Assembly: GCA_026936325.1 (NCBI GenBank)
Contig: JAPTHN010000010.1
Location: forward strand, 52,387,283 to 52,451,282
Reading direction: 5' to 3'
From: Platynereis dumerilii
Taxonomy: Eukaryota; Annelida; Polychaeta; Phyllodocida; Nereididae
DNA: 64,000 nt
Both the position numbers and the translations under genes were made by a program. Positions 10,891 to 20,994 of this stretch are shown here, in pieces. Position 1 is the stretch's first letter; every line of letters starts with the position of its first letter. Below the pieces are notes generated by a model. The model had not been told where the DNA came from. It did no database searches and saw only the letters and a program-made list of their open reading frames with translations.

Positions 10891-11395
10891 ATTACTGAAT
10901 CACTACAGAATTCTGCAGTGACTTGCAGAAGCACAGTGGAATTAGAGCGGAGCAGTGTAAGTACAGCACAAATCAAGAGCTACAGAACTGCAGCAGAAGT
11001 GCAGATATACAGAGAACTGCATCATTGCAGCTGTATGGCAGAATTACTGTAGGATTACTGCAGTCACCTGTAGAACTGCATAATTTGACAGTCACTTAAT
11101 GTTGGTGGTGTAGAACTTCTGCAGAAAACTGCATAATTCCACAGCAATTTCGCTGCCAATTGCCATATTGCTGCTGAACTGCATATTTGCCTCAGAAATA
11201 CAAAATGGCTGCATAATTCTACAGTACCCTGCAGAATTGCAGCAGAAATACAAAACTGCAGCAGAGCAGAAGGAGCAGAACTTCTGAAGTGCAGCACAAA
11301 TGCATAAGTACAGAACCGCAGCTGAAGTGCAGAAATATGGAGAACTGCAGGATTGTGGCACTGCCGCAGAATTGTAGCAGTACTGCTGCAGAAAT
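10891..11395. repeat. Transitional, degenerate CTGCAG-rich sequence
   Basis: The sequence is rich in GCAGAA, CTGCAG and ACTGCA words without a steady period. It links the pyrimidine array to the uniform higher-order array and probably represents eroded units of the 11-bp family. Confidence 0.5.
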
Positions 11396-13570
11396 ATTGA
11401 AATGCTCCATGCTGCAGCATTAGAGCCAGGGGTGTCAGTTTCTTTTTAAATGGTGCTGCAGAACTGCTGCAGAACTGCTGCAGAACTGCTGCAGAACTGC
11501 TGCAGAACTGCTGCAGAACTGCTGCAGAACTCTCTGCTACCACCATCTCACTGAACTGAACTGCTGCAGAACTGAACTGCTGCAGAACTGAACTGCTGCA
11601 GAACTGAACTGCTGCAGAACTGAACTGCTGCAGAACTGAACTGCTGCAGAACTGAACTGCTGCAGAACTGAACTGCTGCAGAACTATTGAAATGCTCCAT
11701 GCTGCAGCATTAGAGCCAGGGGTGTCAGTTTCTTTTTAAATGGTGCTGCGGAACTGCTGCAGAACTGCTGCAGAACTGCTGCAGAACTGCTGCAGAACTG
11801 CTGCAGAACTGCTGCAGAACTGCTGCAGAACTGCTGCAGAACTGCTGCAGAACTGCTGCAGAACTGCTGCAGAACTGCTGCAGAACTCTCTGCTACCACC
11901 ATCTCACTGAACTGAACTGCTGCAGAACTGAACTGCTGCAGAACTGAACTGCTGCAGAACTGAACTGCTGCAGAACTATTGAAATGCTCCATGCTGCAGC
12001 ATTAGAGCCAGGGGTGTCAGTTTCTTTTTAAATGGTGCTGCGGAACTGCTGCAGAACTGCTGCAGAACTGCTGCAGAACTGCTGCAGAACTGCTGCAGAA
12101 CTGCTGCAGAACTGCTGCAGAACTCTCTGCTACCACCATCTCACAGAACTGAACTGCTGCAGAACTGAACTGCTGCAGAACTGAACTGCTGCAGAACTGA
12201 ACTGCTGCAGAACTGAACTGCTGCAGAACTGAACTGCTGCAGAACTATTGAAATGCTCCATGCTGCAGCATTAGAGCCAGGGGTGTCAGTTTCTTTTTAA
12301 ATGGTGCTGCAGAACTGCTGCAGAACTGCTGCAGAACTGCTGCAGAACTGCTGCAGAACTGCTGCAGAACTGCTGCAGAACTGCTGCAGAACTGCTGCAG
12401 AACTGCTGCAGAACTGCTGCAGAACTCTCTGCTACCACCATCTCACTGAACTGAACTGCTGCAGAACTGAACTGCTGCAGAACTGAACTGCTGCAGAACT
12501 GAACTGCTGCAGAACTATTGAAATGCTCCATGCTGCAGCATTAGAGCCAGGGGTGTCAGTTTCTTTTTAAATGGTGCTGCGGAACTGCTGCAGAACTGCT
12601 GCAGAACTGCTGCAGAACTGCTGCAGAACTGCTGCAGAACTGCTGCAGAACTGCTGCAGAACTCTCTGCTACCACCATCTCACAGAACTGAACTGCTGCA
12701 GAACTGAACTGCTGCAGAACTGAACTGCTGCAGAACTGAACTGCTGCAGAACTGAACTGCTGCAGAACTGAACTGCTGCAGAACTATTGAAATGCTCCAT
12801 GCTGCAGCATTAGAGCCAGGGGTGTCAGTTTCTTTTTAAATGGTGCTGCAGAACTGCAGAACTGCTGCAGAACTGCTGCAGAACTGCTGCAGAACTGCTG
12901 CAGAACTGCTGCAGAACTGCTGCAGAACTGCTGCAGAACTGCTGCAGAACTGCTGCAGAACTGCTGCAGAACTGCTGCAGAACTGCTGCAGAACTGCTGC
13001 AGAACTGCTGCAGAACTCTCTGCTACCACCATCTCACTGAACTGAACTGCTGCAGAACTGAAGTGCTGCAGAACTGAACTGCTGCAGAACTGAACTGCTG
13101 CAGAACTGAACTGCTGCAGAACCGAACTGCTGCAGAACTGAACTGCTGCAGAACTGAACTGCTGCAGAACTGAACTGCTGCAGAACTGAACTGCTGCAGA
13201 ACTATTGAAATGCTCCATGCTGCAGCATTAGAGCCAGGGGTGTCAGTTTCTTTTTAAATGGTGCTGCAGAACTGCTGCAGAACTGCTGCAGAACTGCTGC
13301 AGAACTGCTGCAGAACTGCTGCAGAACTGCTGCAGAACTGCTGCAGAACTGCTGCAGAACTGCTGCAGAACTGCTGCAGAACTGCTGCAGAACTGCTGCA
13401 GAACTGCTGCAGAACTCTCTGCTACCACCATCTTACTGAACTGAACTGCTGCAGAACTGAACTGCTGCAGAATTGAACTGCTGCAGAACTGAACTGCTGC
13501 AGAACTGAACTGCTGCAGAACTGAACTGCTGCAGAACTGAACTGCTGCAGAACTGAACTGCTGCAGAACT
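11396..13570. repeat. Higher-order satellite of alternating 11-bp and 16-bp CTGCAG units
   Basis: Seven higher-order units start with the same spacer (ATTGAAATGCTCCATG) at 11396, 11686, 11978, 12247, 12517, 12786 and 13204. Unit lengths are 290, 292, 269, 270, 269 and 418 bases, plus a final unit of about 366. Each has the spacer ending TTTTTAAATGGTGCTGC, then a run of 11-bp units (CTGCTGCAGAA), a second spacer (CTCTCTGCTACCACCATC), then a run of 16-bp units (ACTGAACTGCTGCAGA). Every unit contains the palindrome CTGCAG. The third and fifth units share a length of 269 and the variants CTGCGG and CTCACAG, suggesting a recent two-unit duplication. Sequence uniformity implies recent homogenisation. 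Confidence 0.92.
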
Positions 13571-13675
13571 ACCCCAGAGCTACCACTCAGCTACAGTTAC
13601 CTCTTTTAGAACTGTAGTAACTTACCTACCTCTGAGTTTATGTTCTCTGTTACCTTGCAGTTGCTCCACAACTCA

Positions 13676-13757
13676 TCCTGGATGACCCGGCAATAGTTGG
13701 ATTTGAACCCTGGACCCAGTGATTGGCAGCCCAGCATGCTGCCACTGAGCTAACCCT
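13676..13757 (-). mobile_element. tRNA-derived SINE head, antisense
   Basis: Read on the minus strand this starts GGGTTAGCTCAGTGG (box A) and continues GGCTGCCAATCACTGG and GGTTCAAATCC (box B). It then runs into a body starting ATTGCCGGGTCATCC that matches the copy at 5712. This is the best-preserved polymerase III promoter of the family in the window. It is a SINE head, not a tRNA gene, because the 3' acceptor strand is replaced by SINE body. Confidence 0.7.
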
Positions 13758-13985
13758 GAGGCTCTGGATGGGGTTTTGTGTCCCCCTGTCCCTTGGCCAT
13801 TTTACTTTTGAATTCCCTGTCCCTTTGCAATTTTACTTAATGGCACATTTGAATTCCCTGTCCCTCGGTGCTGAATGGAGTTTTTATGTCCTCCTCTTCC
13901 TTTGACATTTTACTTTTGAATTCCCTGTCCCTTGATAATTTTACTTTTGAGTCCATGTCCGTCATATCCCCCCATCCAGAGCCTC
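13758..13985. mobile_element. 228-bp inverted-repeat element with internal tandem units
   Basis: The ends are perfect 16-bp inverted repeats, GAGGCTCTGGATGGGG and its complement. Inside are several copies of a unit containing TTTTACTTTTGAATTCCCTGTCC, here spaced irregularly (about 13800-13955). The left end sits flush against the antisense SINE head. The flanks AACCCT and AATCCT might be a degraded target duplication. No coding sequence is present. Confidence 0.5.
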
Positions 13986-13989
13986 AATC

Positions 13990-15415
13990 CTCCTCCTCAC
14001 CACTACTCAGGAGTTACATGCAGTGGTCAAAATGAGGGGTGGGGGGGGGTAAGGGGTTTCGATCCCGCCCCACCCCCCCCAATTTTCTTATGACCTCCTC
14101 AAATGCACTTTTCAGAAGGACCTAGACGGGGCCCTGAAACCCCCCCTCCCTTCAAATACTGAATGGATTGAAGAATAGGTATGAGGCAACAAGTAAAGCC
14201 TAATCAACATACATGTAAAACAATTAAGGAATATCCTCCCGAATAGCAACATTTCTGCAGGAAATAGCAGAATTCTGCAGTTTCCTTTTCTTTGAATTCC
14301 TGCAGAAGTTTAAAATTCTTTGCAGCAGTTTGATTATTAAATATTGTTTAAATTAATTTTAATAGATCCATACTTCGATTTACCACGGGCCTGTCACTTA
14401 ATTGGCTCATTCTGACTAGTATCATGAGCAGGCTGTTGACCAATCACCTTTGGTGGAGCCATGAGACTAACTTTTGGCAGCTTGCTGCAACTAAAGCCTA
14501 ACTGATGTTCTGAGGCCTTAAAAAGTTATATAATGTGTAAGGAATAGTCGATTATCAGGCATAAATGACCCTGTGGGATGGTAAAACTAATCAATTTTTT
14601 TTTTAGGAATTACACTTGGACCTTTGGGCTTTGGCCTTTCCCTATTGAAAGCTGCATTATATTATCATTATTTATTTATTCTTTATCAATTTATTTGAAC
14701 TCACTTATAAATTATAAATAATGAATAAAGGCATTACCGAAAAACAGAGTTTTATGCTGAGTGATCACCCTTGTTAAATATATTTATAAATAAATAAAAA
14801 GGAAAGATGCTTTATTTATGTTGGTTAGTTTTCATAACACAAAGGTCTGTACAATTTGACTCACCAGGAGCTTTCACCATTGTCACAAGGGCTTCCTGTT
14901 ATGAAACTAACCAACATGGATCTCCAAAGGTAAGGATTAAGCCTACATAGTTATATGATTTATGTAGTAAAATCACAGATGAGAAGTAAAATCACAGGTA
15001 ATAGTGTAGTCTTTAAAAAAAAAATTGACACTGAATTTTAACCTTTTTTTTTTAAACAGCCTTTCCTATCTGAATGGTAATTAAATAATTATAAGAAAAC
15101 TTACAAATTACATATATATAGGCTTTTATTGACACAGAGTATCAACAAGATACATTTGGCATTAGGCCTACATTACATAATTAAAATAAAAGGTTAAAAA
15201 GGCATTATAATTTCAAACCAATTTTCTGTTATCAAAAGCTAATTGCCAATTTGCCATCAATGTCCAATTGGTTTAATTGTACTTCAATTGTCACCAATCA
15301 GAGTTCTAGTGTCACCAATTAAGGCTGCACTGTGAACAAGTAATCCAATTGAACAAAGCAGCAATCGAAGCATTGCAATACAAGCATTGCAATACAAGGA
15401 TTGCTGCTGTAGTGA
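13990..15415. other. Non-coding stretch with a G/C homopolymer tract
   Basis: Contains a run of nine or more G with nearby G-runs (about 14036-14056) followed by C-runs (about 14065-14080 and 14141-14150), which could form a G-quadruplex or hairpin. The rest is AT-rich with no gene that I recognise. Confidence 0.5.
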
Positions 15416-15420
15416 CTGTG

Positions 15421-15555
15421 AATTTCCCACTGGGCGCCGGCGCTGCGTGGCCCGCATTTTACTCTCTCCCCCAGGCCTGTGACGTCACGCGCACTATCCC
15501 AGCAGGCAGCATTTTAAAACATGGCGGCGACGCTCACGTAAACAAGACGGCAGAT
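15421..15555. promoter_or_regulatory. CpG-rich islet with CRE and YY1-like motifs
   Basis: GC-rich sequence in an AT-rich setting, with a perfect CRE palindrome TGACGTCA at 15480-15487, TCCCAGCAGGCA at 15497-15508 and ATGGCGGC at 15521-15528. On the minus strand this reads GCCGCCAT then TGCCTGCTGGGA, the same pair as at 5152-5186. It abuts the 3' tail of the LINE at 15556. It may be a promoter fragment or the 5' end of another retroelement into which the LINE inserted. Confidence 0.4.
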
Positions 15556-15857
15556 TCTACATCTACATCTACATCTACATGATACACTGCCCAGTCAATA
15601 CTGACTATTATGCAGCGGGTTGGACGGCGAGAAAAGGAAGAAAAAATTTAAGAATAGATAAAGTAGGGTTACAGTAAAGAAAAGAAAGGTATAGGAGAGG
15701 ATAGTGAGGGTAAAAGTAGTAGTGTCCAGCTGCTTTCTTCCCTTCCTGTCAAGACCAATCCGGTTCCAGAGGCTGCATGAGAGGTACGAGTACCCCTCCC
15801 CGGCATAGCTCGAGACATTCCCTAGGGGATACTCACAGCTGGCTGGAGGAGACAGTG

Positions 15858-18800
15858 TTAATAGTGTAGGTTGTTGAGTCCCTTTTTGAATATGTTAATA
15901 TCGGGGGACTCAACTAATGAGGCAGGTAGGTTGTTCCAGATTTTGATGGCCGCTGGGAAGAAACTGAATTTGTGGCAGTCCTTGCTGGTTTGAGGCTGTC
16001 TGAATGTTTGTTGGTGATTCTTGCGTGTCGAAGTTGTAGACTGACATAGGTGTTTGTCCTTGTCTATACTCACTAGGCCGTGAACGATCTTGAAGAGCAT
16101 GGTAGCCCTGGCTTTGCATCTCCTTGATTCCAGACTTTCCCATTTTAAATGTTGAAGCATATTGCCGACGCTACTGGTATTTCCATATCTGCCTGTCACA
16201 TATCGTGCTGCACGCCTCTGCACCATTTCAAGTTGTTGGGATGTCTTCCTCTGGTATGGGCTCCACACCGTGCTGCAATATTCTAAAGTTGGCCTTACCA
16301 GGGTGTTATAGGCATTGCTTTTGATGTTCTCATCACTTATCCTAAGATTACGTCTCAGGAAGCCCAGGCTGCGATTTGCCTTTTTCACGATGTTTCCAAT
16401 ATGTGTTGCCCAGTTTAGGTCCTTGCTGATCGTAACTCCTAGATATTTGGAGGATGTGTCCTGTTGGAGGGTGTGTCCTTTCAGCTGGTAATTCATGGTG
16501 ATCGGGTTCCTTTTTCGATGGATGCTCAGGATGCTGCATTTCTCGGGGTGAAAGTCCATTCCCCACGTCTTTTCCCACTCCGCTAGCTTGACTAGATCTG
16601 CCTGGAGGATGTTTGCGTCCTCTGGGGTGTTGATCTCTCTGTAAATAATGCAGTCGTCTGCAAAGAGTCTGGTCTTGGAGTTGACGGCTTGAGGCAAGTC
16701 ATTTATAAAAATGAGAAAGAGTAGCGGTCCCAGTACACTGCCCTGGGGTACCCCGCTAACGACTGGAGCTGGATCGGATTTTGTCCCATCGACAATGACC
16801 TGTTGAGTTCTTTTATCTAGGAATGAGGCAATCCAGCCATGAATATTACCTCTGATTCCATAATGGTGGAGCTTAGCTAGGAGTCTCTTGTGGGGGACGC
16901 GGTCGAAAGCCTTGCTAAAATCGAGGATGCCCATGTCGCACTGTCGCCCCTTGTTCAGTGTTGTGGCAAGCTCATCGACGAGGGTAATCAGTTGTGTCTC
17001 ACAACTACGTTTCGCTCTGAAGCCGTGCTGACAATCCACTAAGATGTCGTGTTTTTCCAGGTGTTCCATGACTTGTCTGCAGACAATGTGTTCTAGGAGT
17101 TTGCAACATATGCAAGTGAGCGAGACCGGTCTGTAATTGCTAGCCTTGTAGCGGTCTCCTTTTTTAAAGATTGCGCTAACATTAGCAGTACGCCAGATGT
17201 CCGGGACTTGTTCTGTTGATAGGCAGCGTGCGAATACAAGCCTTAGCATTGGCGCCAGCTCTTCTGCTAGGTCCTTCAGTAGTCTTGCAGATATGAAGTC
17301 GGGGCCTGAAGCCTTTTTGATGTTGAGTCGCTTTAATAGCAGGTACACTCCTTTCGTGTTGATCTCGATGTCCGGCATTGATGGGGACGGATGGCCGTTC
17401 ATTGTTGGAATGTTAGTAGTGTCCTCGTCAGTGAACACTGATTGGTATTGCCTGTTTAGGATGTTTGCCTTGTCTTGGGGATCCGAGTGCAGGCGCCCTT
17501 GGTCCCTCAGTGGTGCTATGCCGCTACTGTCCTTCCTCTGTGCCTTAATGAACTTCCAAAAATTTTTCTGCTTGTTGTGGTCTACATTTGAGCCTTCTTC
17601 GCCGATGTCAATAAGATTCTGGACATGGTTCCAGTATTCTTTTCGCTCTTCCTTCTGGGTGGCTGACTTGAACTCCAGGTACCTTCTCCTGTCGTCCGGA
17701 TTGTTTGTCTTGAGCTGCTTGTTGTAGAGTAGTCGCTTCTTCCTGTGCATGGCTTGGATCTTCTTGCCTATCCATGGCTTGCGTGGCTTGTTCATTGATA
17801 TCATTTTCGAAGGGATGTGCTTATCTTGAAGTCGTTTTAGCTGGCTCTCGAATGCGTTCCATATGATGTTTGCCGAACTACGCTCGTGGGTTGCTAGGAA
17901 GGATGGGGTGATGCTGGTCAGTTCCTCCTTTAGTCCTGTGTAGTTGGCCTTGTCGTACTTGTATATTTTCCTCGGTCGTTGACGTCGTCTTTCTGGTCTC
18001 AGGGTTGATTCTATGAAGATTGCCTCATGGTCGCCAATCCCTGGGATAACTTCCCATTTTGTGATCAATGAGATGTTGTTCGTGAAGAATAAGTCCAAGA
18101 TGTTGGAGTTAAACTCTGTGATGCGGGTTGGTGTAGTCACTGCTTGGGATAGAAAGTTGTCACGAGTGATGTCAATCAAAGCTTCGATGACTGTCTTGTT
18201 GGATGCATTTGGCTTCGAGCACTCAGACTGCCAATCTACATCAGGTAGATTGAAATCTCCTGATAACCATGTGTGTGCCGTGTCTGGTATTCGAGCCAAT
18301 GAAATCTTGATGTCTTGCAGGCAGTCCAGGTCCTGGGAAGATGGGGGTCTGTAGTAAGCTCCCACGTATAAATCTGGTTGGCCGATGATCTTAACTTTGC
18401 ACCAAAGTAGTTCACTACCTTCGCTGGCCTTCAGCTCTTCTGGCTCGTTGCTCTTGAATCTTTCGTTTACCAGTATAAACACCCCTCCACCTTGGCGGGT
18501 GCTTGGTCTGTCTTTACGATAATGCTTGAAGTTTGAAGGAAATACTTCAGAAGACAAGATGTCAGAGTTAAGCCACGATTCCGTGCCAATGACTATATCT
18601 GCGTTTGATGCTTCTATCATATTTTGGAGTAGGGCCTTCTTACCGGGTGTCTTGATGGACTGACAGTTTAGTGATAGGACTCTAAGTGGTTGGTGTGAGC
18701 CCCTCTTGGTGGTGCTGGCCCTCCTGTCCTGTCTGATGGGGGATGATGTGGTGGTGGGTACAAAGCTTGCTTCATCGCTTATGCTGGAATTTGATAAGTT

Positions 18801-19349
18801 TATGAAACTGTTGGTGGTCTCTGGGATAGTACTGTCAAAAAGGCCTGTGGAGAAGTTGGGGAGTCCACAGCTAGTACATATCCAAGTAATGTTTGTGAGT
18901 ACTTTAAATATTGCTTCTGGCATGCCCATACATTCTTGGTGGTACCAAGTATCACAACTATCACAACATACACAGGGTGTTGTCCATTTGCAGGCCTTGA
19001 TGCATACTCCACATGGATATTTCGGTGGCCTGGGGCCAGGATTTGGCTCTGGGCTATACGATCTGGTTAGGAGTATAGCACACAGGTACAAAAGAACTAG
19101 TTTGTACTTACAGATTGAGCCTTTGGTTCCAGTATTAATCCTTATTCTGTTAAACTTGCCACTCGGTGTCCACTTGGTCTCAATGTCCCGCCGTTTTCCG
19201 TCCATGGCGTCCATGGCAACATGGCGGCCGACGCTGTCACATTTGTTTTCGTAGCATTTTCTCCACGATCGGTCCTCTGATGCTGCTGTTTTCTTCGGAT
19301 CCGCGTCTGTTGGTCTTTTCCATGCCTTGAAAATACACTCGCTACCCAT
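15858..19349 (-). CDS. LINE polyprotein: PHD finger, APE endonuclease, reverse transcriptase
   Basis: A 1163-residue protein that would nick target DNA and reverse-transcribe the LINE RNA in the nucleus. Order: basic N-terminus; hydrophobic stretch 83-95; NPGP at 103-106; PHD-type zinc finger with C113, C116, C129, C132, H137, C140, C158, C161; APE-type endonuclease about 222-450 with N228, E257, Y333, D365, N367 and D440-H441; reverse transcriptase about 670-980 with D810 (FSKAFD 811-816), SGVPQG 865-870 and FADD 896-899; C-terminal tail of CR1 type ending near ATMLFKIVHG. All expected catalytic residues are present and there is no stop. Fusion of the PHD finger to the endonuclease in one frame is notable. 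The NPGP resembles the end of a 2A ribosome-skipping peptide, but the usual D-x-E part reads S-P-E. The first Met is at 19349; M46 at 19214 has a better context (GTTGCCATGG). Confidence 0.93.
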   Translation of the reverse strand: MGSECIFKAWKRPTDADPKKTAASEDRSWRKCYENKCDSVGRHVAMDAMDGKRRDIETKWTPSGKFNRIRINTGTKGSICKYKLVLLYLCAILLTRSYSPEPNPGPRPPKYPCGVCIKACKWTTPCVCCDSCDTWYHQECMGMPEAIFKVLTNITWICTSCGLPNFSTGLFDSTIPETTNSFINLSNSSISDEASFVPTTTSSPIRQDRRASTTKRGSHQPLRVLSLNCQSIKTPGKKALLQNMIEASNADIVIGTESWLNSDILSSEVFPSNFKHYRKDRPSTRQGGGVFILVNERFKSNEPEELKASEGSELLWCKVKIIGQPDLYVGAYYRPPSSQDLDCLQDIKISLARIPDTAHTWLSGDFNLPDVDWQSECSKPNASNKTVIEALIDITRDNFLSQAVTTPTRITEFNSNILDLFFTNNISLITKWEVIPGIGDHEAIFIESTLRPERRRQRPRKIYKYDKANYTGLKEELTSITPSFLATHERSSANIIWNAFESQLKRLQDKHIPSKMISMNKPRKPWIGKKIQAMHRKKRLLYNKQLKTNNPDDRRRYLEFKSATQKEERKEYWNHVQNLIDIGEEGSNVDHNKQKNFWKFIKAQRKDSSGIAPLRDQGRLHSDPQDKANILNRQYQSVFTDEDTTNIPTMNGHPSPSMPDIEINTKGVYLLLKRLNIKKASGPDFISARLLKDLAEELAPMLRLVFARCLSTEQVPDIWRTANVSAIFKKGDRYKASNYRPVSLTCICCKLLEHIVCRQVMEHLEKHDILVDCQHGFRAKRSCETQLITLVDELATTLNKGRQCDMGILDFSKAFDRVPHKRLLAKLHHYGIRGNIHGWIASFLDKRTQQVIVDGTKSDPAPVVSGVPQGSVLGPLLFLIFINDLPQAVNSKTRLFADDCIIYREINTPEDANILQADLVKLAEWEKTWGMDFHPEKCSILSIHRKRNPITMNYQLKGHTLQQDTSSKYLGVTISKDLNWATHIGNIVKKANRSLGFLRRNLRISDENIKSNAYNTLVRPTLEYCSTVWSPYQRKTSQQLEMVQRRAARYVTGRYGNTSSVGNMLQHLKWESLESRRCKARATMLFKIVHGLVSIDKDKHLCQSTTSTRKNHQQTFRQPQTSKDCHKFSFFPAAIKIWNNLPASLVESPDINIFKKGLNNLHY
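19217..19228 (-). promoter_or_regulatory. YY1-type motif inside the LINE 5' region
   Basis: On the minus strand this reads GCCGCCATGTTG, a perfect fit to the YY1 consensus GCCGCCATNTTG. It lies just upstream of the in-frame M46 codon. In human L1 a YY1 site at the very start of the 5' region fixes the transcription start; an equivalent role here is inference. Confidence 0.4.
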
Positions 19350-19754
19350 TACTATATCTACATTTTAACACTGCTAGAGAAAAAGAGAGGAGAGAAAGAG
19401 AGGTGTTGATCGCCGCACAACCGGAAGTCACGCTTGTCCCATTACTTTCAATGATACATGGGCCGTGTATTTCCTTGACTTACACTGTATTCAACGAAGT
19501 TCAGCCCAATTTCCCTCGTACTAGATCAACTTTATGATCTGAGGAACCCAAAACACATGTTGGTCCGGCCTGGCAATATGCCCTGACTGTTCTATGGGTG
19601 TGGCAAGATTTCTACCGACAGTTCGGTCCATCCTCTACAACGTCAGAGGATAGATACTCCATCTATACCTCAAACAAACATCAAACTGACATACCACAGA
19701 TGATAGGGTAGATTGATTTTTGATTATGTCATTCTAATCTTAAGCAGAATATGT

Positions 19755-20215
19755 TTTGCTCTGAGTCATATGGTAGTCTATAATTCAAGACACATTCAAG
19801 TGGCTCCCTGAAGCTGAGAGTGACAGCAATAACTCCTTTGTAATCTGGCTCTGTGTGATTTTTGACAACATTGATGATTAAGTGGATGAGGAAGCACTAA
19901 ATCCAATTAAGCAATAACACTCTTCATCACTGATGATGAGGTAATTCCATTAACAGCACCATCGGGGCCCCTAATTTGGAAGTTATTGGAATATCCCCTG
20001 CAGCTTACAGTCATTAATGTCATTAATTTGTTGGTGGGCATTTTACAAAAGTGTTTTTCTTGCTTCACCAACATAAAATCTGTATAGGTTGCAATAGCAT
20101 TAGACTGTCTTTCTGTACTTTGATGTCTGTATTTGTGAAGTTATCTGTCTGACTTCCATATCAATACAATGTATCTGTGTCTCTCTAAATCTGATATCCA
20201 TTCTTTAAGTTTTGC
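19755..20215 (+). repeat. Block duplication, copy A part 2
   Basis: Homologous to 56565-56995 in the same orientation. Shared words include AGTGGCTCCCTGAAGCTGAG, GACAGCAATAACTCC, AGGAAGCACTAAAT and GAGGTAATTCCATT. In the partner, this part lies only about 0.5 kb after part 1; here about 15 kb of satellites and LINE lie between. Confidence 0.8.
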
Positions 20216-20994
20216 AGGATCACACATTATGTGTATATATATGTAGCAGCTTACATTTATCTGAAGTGACTCTCATATACACTTTTTAAAAATCGAAATC
20301 TATGCTAATTTTGCACTTTGAAGTATCAATGTACGAATAAAAAAATTATAGCACTTTTAGTAGGCCTACTGGAAAAAGGAAATCGAGACAAAGGAAATCT
20401 GTAGTCACTGTCTGAAATCAGTAGCCAAGCAAGGCTTCTGAACGACAAAATAAATTTTTTTTTGGAAGGTAAAAACCTGATCAACAACGCTGTTTTTCAA
20501 CCGGGAAATGAATTATAGAAAAGCAGTATTATAATATAATTATGAATTATGGTTTGATGACAGTGATGATACTATTTTAAAATGTTGATGACGAGTAATA
20601 TCTACAACTATATTAGTACCTTAGTACCATATAACTAATTCATTTCTACACATTTTAGAGTATCTCAAGGCACTGTATAGAGCAGCACCATAGTCAAGTA
20701 CCTAGAAATTTGTACTCTTTAGCACCCAGTTACGGTAATCAAATTGTCACTTTCACACATATAAACATAAAATGAGTTTGGTGAAACGTTTTAAAGTGTT
20801 CAATGTCATTAATCAACATTACTAAGTGTCCATACCAATGTTTTCATACAAATGTGGCATAAAATGTCATTTACTCGTATACTTCAGAAAAGGAAAACGG
20901 AAGACATGAAATAAACTATACACAAAGCAAAATCAATTGTTGATTATAGAACTGATGAAGCACATGAAGAGCAAATTATTTAATTGTGATAATG
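20216..20994. other. Non-coding stretch, nothing recognised
   Basis: AT-rich DNA between two homologous parts of the duplicated block. It includes one TAGGCCTA palindrome at 20361-20368. No gene is visible. Confidence 0.5.

Larger units (their letters stand above)
15556..19440 (-). mobile_element. CR1/L2-like non-LTR retrotransposon, apparently intact
   Basis: The element is read on the minus strand. It has one long reading frame (15858-19349), a 3' untranslated region of about 300 bases, and a 3' end made of short TGTAGA repeats at 15580-15556. A short microsatellite-like tail instead of poly(A) is usual for CR1 and L2 relatives. There are no long terminal repeats. The 5' boundary is uncertain: it may lie near 19440, where a GA-rich stretch and CCGGAAGT occur, or near 19240, just outside a YY1 motif. 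Because the frame is unbroken, this copy is probably young. I see no target duplication. Confidence 0.85.

Noticed and set aside
11396-13570. CRISPR-like regular array
   Set aside because: Units are contiguous tandem repeats with no unique spacers, and the context is animal DNA; this is a satellite.
13676-13757. A functional tRNA gene on the minus strand
   Set aside because: It has good polymerase III boxes but the same body as the other SINE copies and no acceptor 3' strand.
17197-17727. 176-codon and 182-codon frames on the plus strand inside the LINE
   Set aside because: They are antisense shadows of the LINE reading frame, with no motif of their own.
15556-19440. LTR retrotransposon or retrovirus-like element
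   Set aside because: No terminal repeats, protease or integrase; an APE-type endonuclease and a short-repeat tail identify a non-LTR LINE.
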